Positions 18,445 to 27,517 are shown, numbered from the stretch's first letter. The stretch: DNA of 64,000 nucleotides from CANJBX01 sp035556735 (GCA_035556735.1 DATMFF010000009.1:1-64000), one strand, 5' to 3'. Notes: generated by a model from the sequence alone, not told the origin. Numbers and translations are program-made.

Positions 18445-19716
18445 TCATTTGGATGCCTGTTCGAAAGGATAGATCAGCTTGCCGGAGGCGTATTCGGACG
18501 GATAGACGACGACCTGGCGCGACCAGTTCTTGAACTGGCCGATGTCGTTGCCGCTCACGCCCTGGAACTGCAGGCAGATGATGCGCGGCTTGCTCCATTC
18601 GCCGTTGGCGCCGAACGAGATCGGCCCGATCACCGTGTCGAAGCTGTGCGAACGGATGTAGTCGGCGAGCTTGTCGTCATTGAGCGACTTCGTCTCGGTG
18701 ACCGCCTTGGCCAGCACCTGTCCGGCGGCGTAGGCATAGGGCGGATAGGTGTAGCCGAGCGGGTCGGTGCCGATGGCGCCGGCGCGCTTCTGGTACTCCT
18801 CCATCATCTCCTTGGTGCCGGCGAACTGCAGACTGGGAGCGGGGATGTAGAACTCGTTGCTGATGTAGCCGTTGATCATCGGCCCGAGCTGCTGCTTGAT
18901 GCCGGTGACCAGGAGGCCGAGCATGGCGCCGCCGATCAGCTTCGGCTTGAAGCCGATCTCGTTGGCGGCGCGGATGATGCCGGTGGTGTCGATCGGCAGC
19001 GTCGCCGCGAACACGAAATCCGGATTGGCCGCCTGCATCGCGCGCACGACCGGCGTGAATTCCGTCGTCGAGAGCGGATAGGTGCGCTCGAACACGATGT
19101 CGAAGCCCATCGCCTTGGCGTTCTCGCGCGCGCCGTCGAGCGCGTTGCGCGAATATTCGACCTCGGCGCCGACCAGCGCGACGCGCTTGGGCTTGGGGTT
19201 CTGCGCGGCGGCGAGGTCGAACACGCACTTGGAATAGTTCGCCGGCGTCGGGCCCTGCGAGTTCATCGAGAAGTACTTCGGATACTTGAACGTCTGGTTG
19301 GCCCCGAGCCCGAAGATGCCGATGGTGGTGCGGTTGGCCTGGATGATCGCCGGCATCGCCGCCGCGATCACGTTGGTGCTGTAGGGGCCGATCAGGAGGT
19401 CGACCTTGTCGACGCCCATCAGCTTGGCGTAGATCGCGGGCGCCTGGGCCGGGTTGCCCTGGTCGTCGTAATAGACGAACTCGACGGGACGGCCGAGCAG
19501 GCCGCCCTTCTTGTTGACGTCGTCGCGCCAGATCTCGAGGCCCGCGAGCACCTGCTTGCCGGCGGGAGACGTCGGCCCCGTCAGGCTCAGGCTGAGCCCG
19601 ATGCGGATCGGATCCGCCGCCGTGGCCGGCATCGCCAACGTTGTCACGGTGAATAGGGCGAAGGCCGCGGTCGCGAGCCGCCGTGTCCACGCGCGCATGC
19701 CGTAAGCTGTCTGCAT
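18445..19716 (-). CDS. ABC transporter substrate-binding protein, branched-chain amino acid type (A)
   Basis: A 423-residue Peripla_BP_6 protein. The signal peptide starts at MQTAYGMRAW, has a hydrophobic core and ends near ATAADP; the mature part starts IRIGLSLSLTGP, typical of LivJ/amide-urea-aromatic acid binders. A GGAGG ribosome-binding site precedes the ATG at 19716; the longer frame to 19758 lacks one. First gene of a minus-strand unit with the LacI regulator, dehydrogenase, cupin and hydratase. No permease or ATPase genes follow, so it must use a transporter encoded elsewhere. The ligand is probably an aromatic or branched acid, by context only. Confidence 0.9.
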   Translation of the reverse strand: MQTAYGMRAWTRRLATAAFALFTVTTLAMPATAADPIRIGLSLSLTGPTSPAGKQVLAGLEIWRDDVNKKGGLLGRPVEFVYYDDQGNPAQAPAIYAKLMGVDKVDLLIGPYSTNVIAAAMPAIIQANRTTIGIFGLGANQTFKYPKYFSMNSQGPTPANYSKCVFDLAAAQNPKPKRVALVGAEVEYSRNALDGARENAKAMGFDIVFERTYPLSTTEFTPVVRAMQAANPDFVFAATLPIDTTGIIRAANEIGFKPKLIGGAMLGLLVTGIKQQLGPMINGYISNEFYIPAPSLQFAGTKEMMEEYQKRAGAIGTDPLGYTYPPYAYAAGQVLAKAVTETKSLNDDKLADYIRSHSFDTVIGPISFGANGEWSKPRIICLQFQGVSGNDIGQFKNWSRQVVVYPSEYASGKLIYPFEQASK

Positions 19717-19780
19717 TGCTTCCTCCCAGCCGATGATTTTTCTCACCTTGCGAGACAAAGGTTATCGGCTGACGACGGCT

Positions 19781-19798
19781 TTGGCAAACGTTTGCCAA
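19781..19798. promoter_or_regulatory. LacI-family operator (perfect 18-base palindrome)
   Basis: TTGGCAAACGTTTGCCAA is a perfect palindrome with a central CG, the classic form of LacI/GalR operators. It lies between the divergent binding-protein gene (start 19716) and MetE-like gene (start 19877), 64 and 78 bases from the start codons. The LacI-family gene at 17302-18426 belongs to the same unit, so it probably controls both directions. Confidence 0.8.
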
Positions 19799-19876
19799 TC
19801 CGCGCAAATCTGCCTAGCCTTCGCTGCCACGGGCTGCGCCACCAAGCGAAGTCTCTGAGAGAGCAGGGGGAACGTC

Positions 19877-21058
19877 GTGTTCAAGGCATCATCGGGCGTC
19901 GTATTGCCAACCTCGATCATCGGATCGTTGCCGCGGCCGACGTGGTTCACGGCCACGATCGGATCGCGCAGCTTCCTCGAATGCATGGTCGACTCGCGCT
20001 TTCGCGAGCAATACGAGGACGCCGTCGGTGCGCACCTGCGCGCGCAGGAACTGGCCGGGCTCGACATCCTCACCGACGGCGACGCGCATTACGACGAGCA
20101 GGTGGGCGGCATGAGCTGGCAGAGCTACCCGATCACCCACATGGACGGGTTCGACGGCCGGCCGGTGTCCGCGCAATACAGCGTGGGCGCGTCGGCCTAT
20201 CCGCGCGGCCACATCCTGCACGACTTCCTCGAGGCGCGCGTGCTGCCGCGCATCGCGGGACCGATCGGACGCGGCAACCTGCAATACGCCGCCCTGTGGA
20301 AGACCGCGCAGCGGATGACGACGAAGCCGACCAAGTTCGGCACGCCGCTGCCGGAACTGCTCGCCGCCTCGGTCGAGGACACCTACTACAAGGATCCGAT
20401 CGAGCGGACCTGGGCCTTCAGCAAGGCGATCAACCAGGAGCTCAACGATCTGGCGGACGCCGGCTGTCCCGTGATCCAGCTCGAGGAACCGCAGATCCAC
20501 ATGGTGCCGGTGCGCGGCAAGGCCTTCGGCAAGCTGGACGTCGACGATCTCGTCGAGGTCTTCAATGCCACCGTGAAGGGGCTGCGCGAGAAGACCGAGG
20601 TGTGGTGCCACACCTGCTGGGGCAATCCCTCGCAGCAGCGCATCTTCAAGGACGTGCAGAGCTATCAGCCCACGTTGAAGGCGCTCGACCGCATCGAGGC
20701 GGATGCGATCACGTTCGAGACCTGCTCGTCGGGCCCCGGCGATCTCAAGGCGATCGGCGAAGCGATCAAGGACAAGAAGATCGTGATCGGCGTGATCGAC
20801 CACCACACGCTGCAGGTCGAGCGGCCCGAGGAGATCGCGGCGCTCATCCGCGAGGCGCTCAAGCACATCCCGCCCGAGCGCCTGATCATTTCGTCGGATT
20901 GCGGAATGGGCCGCGAGGGCATGGGCCGCCGCCATGCCACCTACAAGATGGTCTCGATGGTGCTGGGCACCAACATCGTGCGCAAGGAACTGGGCCTGCC
21001 GGAGGCGCCGTGCCTTGCCGCCGACGAGCGCTACTCGCTCACGCTGACGAAGCGCTGA
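19877..21058 (+). CDS. MetE C-terminal-like cobalamin-independent methyltransferase
   Basis: A 393-residue single-barrel protein of the UROD/MetE superfamily, about half the size of full MetE (about 750). It keeps a probable zinc site: His and Cys in VWCHTCWGNP, a Glu in ADAITFETCSS, and a Cys in IISSDCGMG. The opening VLPTSIIGSLPRP resembles the start of the MetE catalytic domain. The GTG start has GGGGG seven bases upstream. Such short forms may methylate homocysteine from unusual donors or, like epoxyalkane:CoM transferase, act on other thiols. Divergence from the LacI-linked unit with a shared operator suggests a catabolic (for example demethylation) role, not general methionine synthesis. 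Confidence 0.82.
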   Translation: MFKASSGVVLPTSIIGSLPRPTWFTATIGSRSFLECMVDSRFREQYEDAVGAHLRAQELAGLDILTDGDAHYDEQVGGMSWQSYPITHMDGFDGRPVSAQYSVGASAYPRGHILHDFLEARVLPRIAGPIGRGNLQYAALWKTAQRMTTKPTKFGTPLPELLAASVEDTYYKDPIERTWAFSKAINQELNDLADAGCPVIQLEEPQIHMVPVRGKAFGKLDVDDLVEVFNATVKGLREKTEVWCHTCWGNPSQQRIFKDVQSYQPTLKALDRIEADAITFETCSSGPGDLKAIGEAIKDKKIVIGVIDHHTLQVERPEEIAALIREALKHIPPERLIISSDCGMGREGMGRRHATYKMVSMVLGTNIVRKELGLPEAPCLAADERYSLTLTKR

Positions 21059-21077
21059 GGCATCCTGAAAGCACGAA

Positions 21078-21102
21078 GGCCGCGGTGACGATCACCGCGG
21101 CC
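21078..21102. terminator. Hairpin between convergent metE-like gene and rpmB
   Basis: Perfect 11-base stem GGCCGCGGTGA/TCACCGCGGCC around a 3-base loop, 20 bases after the MetE-like stop and 34 before the rpmB stop. There is no clear T-tract on either strand. A bidirectional terminator is likely from position and stability. Confidence 0.6.
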
Positions 21103-21135
21103 CTCGAATCTGGTTGGGATTGAATCTCGCCCGGC

Positions 21136-21420
21136 TCAGCCGGCGAGCTTCTTGCTGACCTGGCGCTTGAGCTCGAGCGCGCGCTTCGAGAGCTCGTTGT
21201 CCTTGGCCTTGAGCAGGAAGGCGTCGAGCCCGCCGCGATGATCGACGGACTTGAGGGCGTTCGCCGACACGCGCAGGCGGACCGAGCGGCCGAGCGCGTC
21301 CGACATCATCGTCACGTTCACCAGGTTCGGCAGAAACCGCCGCTTGGTCTTGATGTTCGAATGGCTCACGGTGTGGCCCACCAGGGGGCCCTTGCCGGTC
21401 AGTTCGCAACGCCGTGACAT
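21136..21420 (-). CDS. rpmB: 50S ribosomal protein L28
   Basis: A 94-residue L28 in the longer alphaproteobacterial form. MSRRCELTGKGPLVGHTVSHS at the start and the NIKTKRRFLPNL block are diagnostic. The frame is open to 21480, but the conserved start is the ATG at 21418-21420. It is a structural component of the large subunit. Divergent from the DUF3108 gene at 21650, as in other Hyphomicrobiales. Confidence 0.97.
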   Translation of the reverse strand: MSRRCELTGKGPLVGHTVSHSNIKTKRRFLPNLVNVTMMSDALGRSVRLRVSANALKSVDHRGGLDAFLLKAKDNELSKRALELKRQVSKKLAG

Positions 21421-21649
21421 GGAAAACCTCGAAATTCGCTGAAAGGCCCGGCCGCCATGCAGCCAGCCCCATGGGAACAATCCGCTGTTTTGGACCGCGG
21501 ACGTATAGTAAGTGGGGTGGACAGCGTCAAGCCGCGGCAGCCGGGAGCGGCGATGCGACCCGCTGCGCGGGGGCTGGCGCAGTTAACGCCGCCTGCACAA
21601 GTTTGACGTGCGGTACCATACAAACGACGTAATCCCTCCCGACAGAACG

Positions 21650-22510
21650 ATGGTCATGCCCCATTTGCTCGATCGCCTGGCCTTGGCGGCGTTTGTGGCC
21701 GCGATCGCAGCGTTTTTCGGCCCCGCACAGCCGGCGCGCGCCCAGGGCAAGCTCGATGCGCTCTACACCGCCAGCCTGGCGGGCATCCCGCTGGGCCGCG
21801 GAGCCTGGATCGTCGAGATCGGGGACGATCAATACACGGCTGCGGCCAGCGGCGTGACCACCGGGCTCCTGCGCGTCTTCGCCAGCGGAGAAGGCAATGG
21901 CATCGCCCGCGGCAGCATCAGCAACGGAGCGCTCGTCTCCGCGGCCTATGCGGCTTCGATCACCACCGACAAGAAGACCGAGGAACTGCGCATGGGCCTC
22001 GCCGGCGGCGTGGTGAAGGAGCTTTCCGTCGAGCCGCCGACGCCGCCCCACCCCGAACGCATTCCGGTGACCGACGTGCATCGGCGTGGTGTCACCGATC
22101 CGATGACGGCCTCCATGGTCAGGGTCTCCGGCACCGGCAACCCGGTGTCGCCGGAGGCCTGTCAGCGCACCACGGCCGTGTTCGACGGACGGCTGCGCTA
22201 CGATCTCGCGCTGACTTTCAAGCGCATCGAGATGGTGAAGGCGGACAAGGGCTACAGCGGGCCCGTCGCAGTCTGCGCGGTCTATTTCCGCCCGATTGCC
22301 GGCTATGTCCCCAACCGGCCGGCGGTCAAATATCTCACCGAGCAGCGCGAGATGGAGGTCTGGCTGGCCCCGATCACCGGCACGCGCGTGCTGGTGCCCT
22401 TCAGGGTCGCGATCCCGACCCCGCTTGGCATGGGCGCGCTGCAGGCCACGCAATTCGTCGCCGCCCCCCAGATGCCGCGCCCCACGCCGACCAGCATGAC
22501 CGGGCGCTGA
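21650..22510 (+). CDS. DUF3108 secreted protein
   Basis: A 286-residue exported protein with an N-terminal signal peptide ending near PARAQG, then the DUF3108 pattern: LDALYTASLAGIPLGRGAW, SGVTTGLLRVFASGEGNG, DPMTASMV and FDGRLRYDLALTF. Likely a periplasmic or outer-membrane-facing beta-rich protein; function unknown. In relatives it lies next to rpmB, as here. The ATG at 21650 or 21656 is possible; the upstream frame to 21608 has no hydrophobic start. Confidence 0.85.
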   Translation: MVMPHLLDRLALAAFVAAIAAFFGPAQPARAQGKLDALYTASLAGIPLGRGAWIVEIGDDQYTAAASGVTTGLLRVFASGEGNGIARGSISNGALVSAAYAASITTDKKTEELRMGLAGGVVKELSVEPPTPPHPERIPVTDVHRRGVTDPMTASMVRVSGTGNPVSPEACQRTTAVFDGRLRYDLALTFKRIEMVKADKGYSGPVAVCAVYFRPIAGYVPNRPAVKYLTEQREMEVWLAPITGTRVLVPFRVAIPTPLGMGALQATQFVAAPQMPRPTPTSMTGR

Positions 22511-22524
22511 GGCCTCCGTCCGCG

Positions 22525-22546
22525 GCCGGGCGCTGCTGCGCCCGGC
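22525..22546. terminator. Hairpin between convergent DUF3108 and methyltransferase genes
   Basis: Perfect 9-base stem GCCGGGCGC/GCGCCCGGC with a TGCT loop, 15 bases after the DUF3108 stop and 31 before the methyltransferase stop. No T-run is present. Probably a bidirectional terminator. Confidence 0.5.
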
Positions 22547-22576
22547 GCCGGTGCGAGCCGGCGGGCGTGCGATGCG

Positions 22577-23563
22577 TCAGGACGCTTTCGTCGGCTGTGC
22601 GAGGGTCAGGTGCTTGCGCCGCGCGCGCCGGCGCGCCGCGTCCCCGAAGGTCGCGAGCACGTTCGTGCCCACGGTCCAGGGCTTGTTGGCTCCGCTCACG
22701 ACCGTCACCAGCTTGTTGAGCGGATTGCGTTCGACCTCCTCGGCCGGCCGCGAGACGTAAAGCTCCGCGTGATAGAGTCCCTCGGCCTCGTGGCCGCGCG
22801 TGTCGAGGCCGCGGCCTTCGACCGTGCGGATCGCTGCCTCCATCTCCTCGATGCTGGCGAAGCGGCGCTGTACGAAGGTCGTCCCCTCGAGCTTTTCCGT
22901 AACGAGCCCCTGCCTGGCGAGCGTTTCGGCAATGTCGTCGAACGGGAACAGCCGGATCACGAACGACACCACCCAGGTCGGACGACGCCGCGTGGTGACG
23001 CGCGCCAGGCGCTCGAAGGTCTTGCTGGAGATGTAGCCGACGCATCCCGTCGATACGATCAGGTCGACGTCCTCGAAGATCGCTTCCTCTTGCGGACGGG
23101 GATCGCACGTCTCGAGATCCATCGCGAGGCCGACGTCGACGGCGCCGCAGGCCTGGGCGTAGCGGACGGCCTTGTCCGAGATATCGAGCCCGATCACCCG
23201 CAGGTGCTCGTGCTTGGGCCAGGCGCGGTAGAAGTGGCGGTCGAGCTCGAGCAGCTTGTCGCTCGACATCGACTGGAACGCGGGCGCGGTGTAGCGCAGC
23301 CGCAGCGCGTCGTAGTCGAGCGCGTATTTCATGAGCGCGCCATTGACGCCGTAGGAAGAGCCGAGGTCGAGGACGGTCACGGGATCATCCTGCTGGGCGG
23401 CGCGGGCGCGGATGATCTGGTCGAAAATCGGCTGTGCGAGATGGGGGATGATGTAGTCGAGCCGGCCCAGGAACTTGAAATAATCGCGCGGATCGTCCTT
23501 GGCGTAGAACTCGTCGAAATTCACCTTGCCTTCATTGATATTGCGAAATGCGGCCATGGTCAT
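22577..23563 (-). CDS. Class I SAM-dependent methyltransferase
   Basis: A 328-residue protein with a Rossmann methyltransferase core. Motif I is VLDLGSSYGVNGA (about 62-74), the post-I acidic residue lies in VIGLDISDKAVRYA (about 122-135), and a DLIVSTGCVGYI segment follows. The N-terminal NEGKVNFDEFYAKDDPRDYF and the C-terminal basic tail are not shared with common small-molecule methyltransferases I recognise, so the substrate is open. AGGAG lies about 10 bases upstream of the ATG at 23563. It breaks the usual DUF3108-helicase order, suggesting a later insertion. Confidence 0.8.
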   Translation of the reverse strand: MTMAAFRNINEGKVNFDEFYAKDDPRDYFKFLGRLDYIIPHLAQPIFDQIIRARAAQQDDPVTVLDLGSSYGVNGALMKYALDYDALRLRYTAPAFQSMSSDKLLELDRHFYRAWPKHEHLRVIGLDISDKAVRYAQACGAVDVGLAMDLETCDPRPQEEAIFEDVDLIVSTGCVGYISSKTFERLARVTTRRRPTWVVSFVIRLFPFDDIAETLARQGLVTEKLEGTTFVQRRFASIEEMEAAIRTVEGRGLDTRGHEAEGLYHAELYVSRPAEEVERNPLNKLVTVVSGANKPWTVGTNVLATFGDAARRRARRKHLTLAQPTKAS

Positions 23564-24174
23564 CAGGCGGGGTCTCCTGTGTCTGGTTGCGGGCAAGGGT
23601 GTGGCGGGGAAGACTGGACAATAAAATCTTACGGCTCTGATGACAACCCTCGGGCAGGATGCTGGTTCGACGGAAAAACATATTATAAATCAGAATCTTA
23701 CGAAGAAACCTGCGTGCCTTGTGGACTACTTTTTCGGGGCGGCGCGTCCGCGATGGTCGCGGGTAGGAGCAATATGGTACCAGTGCCGCTTGATGCCGCG
23801 GCACGGCCCACCCCATATGACCGGGTGGGAGGACGCGGCTTCGCCAAGGCGGCTCGCGCGCAGTCCGAGCCAATGCATGATTGACTCCGCGCCCGCCCCA
23901 TGATCGTGAGCGGCGTTAAGGATTTGCGAGCGAGAGGCCGGTGTCATGTTCCGGTGCTACACGCGATCTGGTGGCGATGCGTTATGCGAGCGCGACATGT
24001 TGCCGTGAACGAATCCACACAGGGAGCGAGTCCGCGATTCGGCCGCGATTCGTTCGAGACTCGTTCCCAGCCGTTAATGCAGGCGTGACCGCGACCCTTG
24101 GAAACGTCACATTGTGAGACAGCAGCGGCGCGGACCGGCGCTCCGGACGGCGGCCCGAGCACGCAGGATTTTCA
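23564..24174. other. Gene-free 611-base intergenic region
   Basis: Lies between the divergent methyltransferase and helicase genes. Short open frames here (up to about 87 codons) show no family resemblance, no good start site and mixed codon use, so I call no gene. An A/T-rich patch near 23675-23700 could hold the methyltransferase promoter. No tRNA or hairpin-plus-T terminator was found. Confidence 0.5.
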
Positions 24175-27100
24175 ATGACAATCTCGCTTCCCGGCTCATC
24201 TCGTGACGGCCGCGTCCGTGGCTACGGCCTCACCGCCGTGCTGGGACCCACCAATACCGGCAAGACCCACCTCGCAATCGAGCGCATGGTGGCGCATTCG
24301 TCCGGGTTGATCGGTCTGCCGCTGCGCCTGCTGGCGCGCGAGGTCTACAACCGCATCGTCGAGCGCGTCGGCCCCGATGCGGTGGCGCTGATCACCGGCG
24401 AGGAGAAGATCAAGCCGGACAATCCGCGTTTCTGGGTGGCGACGGTCGAGGCGATGCCGCGCGATCTCGACGTGGCGTTCGTGGCCATCGACGAGATCCA
24501 GCTCTGTGCGGATTTCGAGCGCGGGCACGTCTTTACCGATCGGCTGCTGCATCAGCGCGGGCGCGAGGAGACGCTCGTGCTCGGCGCAGCGACCATGCGC
24601 CCGATGATCGAGAAGCTACTGCCCGGCGCCAACATCCTCAGCCGCCCGCGGCTTTCGCAGCTCACCTTCGCCGGCGAGAAGAAGATCACCCGTCTGCCGC
24701 GACGCTCCGCGATCGTCGCGTTCTCGGCGGAGGAGGTCTATAGCATCGCCGAGCTCATCCGCCGCCAGCGCGGCGGTGCTGCCGTCGTGCTCGGCGCACT
24801 GTCGCCGCGCACGCGCAACGCGCAGGTCGCGCTCTATCAATCGGGCGATGTCGACTATCTTGTCGCCACCGACGCGATCGGCATGGGCCTCAACCTCGAC
24901 GTCGACCACGTGGCATTCGCGTCCGACCGCAAGTTCGACGGCTACCAGTTCCGCAAGCTCAATCCGGTCGAACTCGCGCAGGTCGCCGGCCGCGCCGGCC
25001 GCCATCTGCGCGACGGCACCTTCGGCACCACCGGCCGGTGTCCGCCGTTCGACAGCGATCTCGTCTATGCGCTCGAAAGCCACTCGTTCGATGCGGTGAA
25101 GGCGCTGCAGTGGCGCAACTCCGATCTCGACTTCTCCTCGCTCGGCGCGCTCACCGCCTCGCTCGCGGCCGTCCCCTCCGAAGCGGGGCTGACGCGTGCG
25201 CCGCTTGCAGAAGATTTCCTCGTGCTCGAACATGCGGCGCGCGATCCGGAGGTGCGGGCCCGCGCCACCACGCGCACGGCGATCGCGCGGCTGTGGGAGG
25301 TGTGTCAGGTCCCGGACTACCGCAAGATCTCTCCCTCGGCCCACGCCGAACTCGTGACCACCCTCTATGGTTTTCTGATGCGAGAGGGTAATGTCCCTGA
25401 CGACTGGTACGCTTCTCAGCTCGCACAGAGCGATCGCACCGACGGCGGCATCGATACGCTGTCGGCGCGCATCGCCCACATCAGGACCTGGACATTTGTC
25501 GCCAACCGGCTCGACTGGCTCAAAGACCCTGAACACTGGCAGGGCATCACGCGCGCCATCGAGGACCGGCTCTCCGACGCGTTGCACGAACGGTTGTCGG
25601 AGCGCTTCGTCGACCGCCGCACCAGCGTGCTGATGCGGCGTCTCAAAGAAAGCACGATGCTCGAAACAGAAATCAGCAAGACCGGCGACGTCGTCGTCGA
25701 AGGCCACACGATCGGACGCCTGGAAGGATTCCGCTTCGCACCCGACGCCAGCGCAGGCGGATCGGAAGCGAAGATGCTGTCGGGCGCCGCGCAGAAGGCG
25801 CTGGCCGGCGAGATCGAGGCGCGCGCCACGCGGCTGTCGCAGGCGCCGGATTCGCAGTTCGTGCTCGCCGCCGACGGCTCGATCCGCTGGATCGGCGAGG
25901 TGGTCGCCAAGCTCTCCGCCGGTGACAACGTCTTGCGTCCGCGCGTGCGCATCCTCGCCGACGAGCACCTGACCGGCGCGGCACAGGAGGCGGTGCAGAA
26001 GCGGCTCGACCTGTGGGCGCGCACGCATATCGAGCGCGCGCTCGGGCCGTTGTTCGTGCTCGGCGCGGCGGAAGACATCACCGGCATCGCGCGCGGGATC
26101 GCCTATCAGCTGGTCGAAGCGCTCGGCGTGCTCGATCGCTCGCAGGTGAGCCAGGACGTCAAGACCCTCGACCAGCCCGCGCGCGCCCTGCTGCGCGGTC
26201 ACGGTGTGCGGTTCGGCGCCTACCACCTCTATGTTCCCGCGCTGCTCAAGCCCGGGCCGCGTGCGCTGGCGGCGCAGCTCTGGGCGCTCAAGCACGCGAC
26301 GCCCGACCTCAAGGGCCTCGACGACCTGCAGCGGCTGGCGGCGAGCGGCCGCACCTCCTTCGCGGTGGACAAGGACGTCCCGCACGCCCTGATCCGCACG
26401 CTCGGCTATCGCGTCTGCGGCGCGCGCGCGGTGCGGGTCGACATCCTGGAGCGGCTCGCGGACCTCATTCGTCCGGCGATCGCATGGCGAGAGGGCGCCC
26501 CGGCGTCCAGGCCGGCAGGCGCCTTCGGCGGCGGCGGGTTCATGGTGACGCAGGCGATGACGTCGCTGACGGGATCCTCCGGCGAGGATTTTGCGCAGGT
26601 GCTGCGCTCGCTTGGCTATCGCATGGAGCGGCGGCCGAAGCCGCCCGAGCCCGCGCCCGAAGCCGCAGCCATCGACGCAACCGGGACTGAGGTCACGGGG
26701 GCTGAGGCCCTGGTGGCCCCAGCCGAGGAGGCTGCGGACGAGACGATCGCGGCTGCCTCGCCCGAAGCGGTGGCATCCGACGTTGTTCCGACGATCGAAG
26801 GCGGCGAGATCGCCGCCGCGGCCGAGGCCTCCGGCGAAGTCACGGCAGCCGCCGTGGCGCCGGTCGCGCCTGAAAGCGCGGTGCAGGCAGAGGCCGCGGC
26901 TCCGGACGAGAACGCAGCAAGCGCCAGCGCCGAGGGCGAGCCGACGCCGGTCGGCGGTGGCGAGACGAGCACGGCGTCCGAGGGCGAGGGTGCCGCGCCG
27001 GCCGCCGAAGCGGTCGCGGCCGAGGCTGCGCCTGCCGAGCCGGAACTGGTCGAGGTCTGGCGGCCGGGCGGGCGGTCCGACGAGCGGCGGCCGCGCCGGC

Positions 27101-27501
27101 ATGGGCGTCCCCCACGCAGGGGGCGGTCCGAAGGCGCAGGCGCCGCGGCCGAAACGTCTGTTGCCGCCGCGCCGACGGAAGGTGGCGCCGAGGGCGCGCC
27201 ATCGCCGGGCGGTGACGAGCGGCGGCGCCGCCACCGTGAGCGGGATCGCGAGCGCGGCGAGCGGCGCGAGGGCGAAGGGCGGCCGGGCCGCAAGCCCGAC
27301 TTTGCTGCGCGCAAAGGGCGCGAAGACCGCGAGGGACGCGGGCGGCGCGACCGCGGCGATCGCGACCGGCGGGACGGTGACCGGCCGGCGCGCGAATGGT
27401 CGTCGGCCAATGCCCGGCGCGGCGAGGCCGATCCCAATTCGCCATTCGCCAAGCTGGCGGCGCTCAAGGCGCAGCTCGAGGCCGGCAAGGACGGCCAATA
27501 G
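24175..27501 (+). CDS. Suv3-like superfamily 2 helicase with long low-complexity tail
   Basis: A 1108-residue SF2 RNA/DNA helicase related to mitochondrial Suv3. Walker A is GPTNTGKT (24-31), the DEAD-box equivalent is DEIQ (106-109), and later motifs include ATDAIGMGLNLDVDHVAF and QVAGRAGRHLRDGTFGTTG. The helicase part ends near residue 820. The last 280 residues are an Ala/Glu/Pro-rich then Arg/Gly/Asp-rich tail (RRRHRERDRERGERR), expected to be disordered and to bind RNA. It heads a plus-strand group with the S4 protein and fdxA, a conserved Hyphomicrobiales arrangement. Role in RNA processing or decay is inferred from the family. Confidence 0.9.
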   Translation: MTISLPGSSRDGRVRGYGLTAVLGPTNTGKTHLAIERMVAHSSGLIGLPLRLLAREVYNRIVERVGPDAVALITGEEKIKPDNPRFWVATVEAMPRDLDVAFVAIDEIQLCADFERGHVFTDRLLHQRGREETLVLGAATMRPMIEKLLPGANILSRPRLSQLTFAGEKKITRLPRRSAIVAFSAEEVYSIAELIRRQRGGAAVVLGALSPRTRNAQVALYQSGDVDYLVATDAIGMGLNLDVDHVAFASDRKFDGYQFRKLNPVELAQVAGRAGRHLRDGTFGTTGRCPPFDSDLVYALESHSFDAVKALQWRNSDLDFSSLGALTASLAAVPSEAGLTRAPLAEDFLVLEHAARDPEVRARATTRTAIARLWEVCQVPDYRKISPSAHAELVTTLYGFLMREGNVPDDWYASQLAQSDRTDGGIDTLSARIAHIRTWTFVANRLDWLKDPEHWQGITRAIEDRLSDALHERLSERFVDRRTSVLMRRLKESTMLETEISKTGDVVVEGHTIGRLEGFRFAPDASAGGSEAKMLSGAAQKALAGEIEARATRLSQAPDSQFVLAADGSIRWIGEVVAKLSAGDNVLRPRVRILADEHLTGAAQEAVQKRLDLWARTHIERALGPLFVLGAAEDITGIARGIAYQLVEALGVLDRSQVSQDVKTLDQPARALLRGHGVRFGAYHLYVPALLKPGPRALAAQLWALKHATPDLKGLDDLQRLAASGRTSFAVDKDVPHALIRTLGYRVCGARAVRVDILERLADLIRPAIAWREGAPASRPAGAFGGGGFMVTQAMTSLTGSSGEDFAQVLRSLGYRMERRPKPPEPAPEAAAIDATGTEVTGAEALVAPAEEAADETIAAASPEAVASDVVPTIEGGEIAAAAEASGEVTAAAVAPVAPESAVQAEAAAPDENAASASAEGEPTPVGGGETSTASEGEGAAPAAEAVAAEAAPAEPELVEVWRPGGRSDERRPRRHGRPPRRGRSEGAGAAAETSVAAAPTEGGAEGAPSPGGDERRRRHRERDRERGERREGEGRPGRKPDFAARKGREDREGRGRRDRGDRDRRDGDRPAREWSSANARRGEADPNSPFAKLAALKAQLEAGKDGQ

Positions 27502-27517
27502 AGGGAACCGATCCCGC

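Noticed and set aside
17392..19656. A 754-codon plus-strand frame opposite the LacI and ABC-binding genes
   Set aside because: It spans two well-supported minus-strand genes and has no start signal or domain.
19800..19876. SAM riboswitch upstream of the MetE-like gene
   Set aside because: Only a 7-base CTTCGCT/AGCGAAG repeat is present; no SAM-I or SAM-II core pattern.
23640..23903. Short plus- and minus-strand frames in the gap upstream of the helicase
   Set aside because: No good starts, no hydrophobic or domain pattern, and overlapping frames on both strands.
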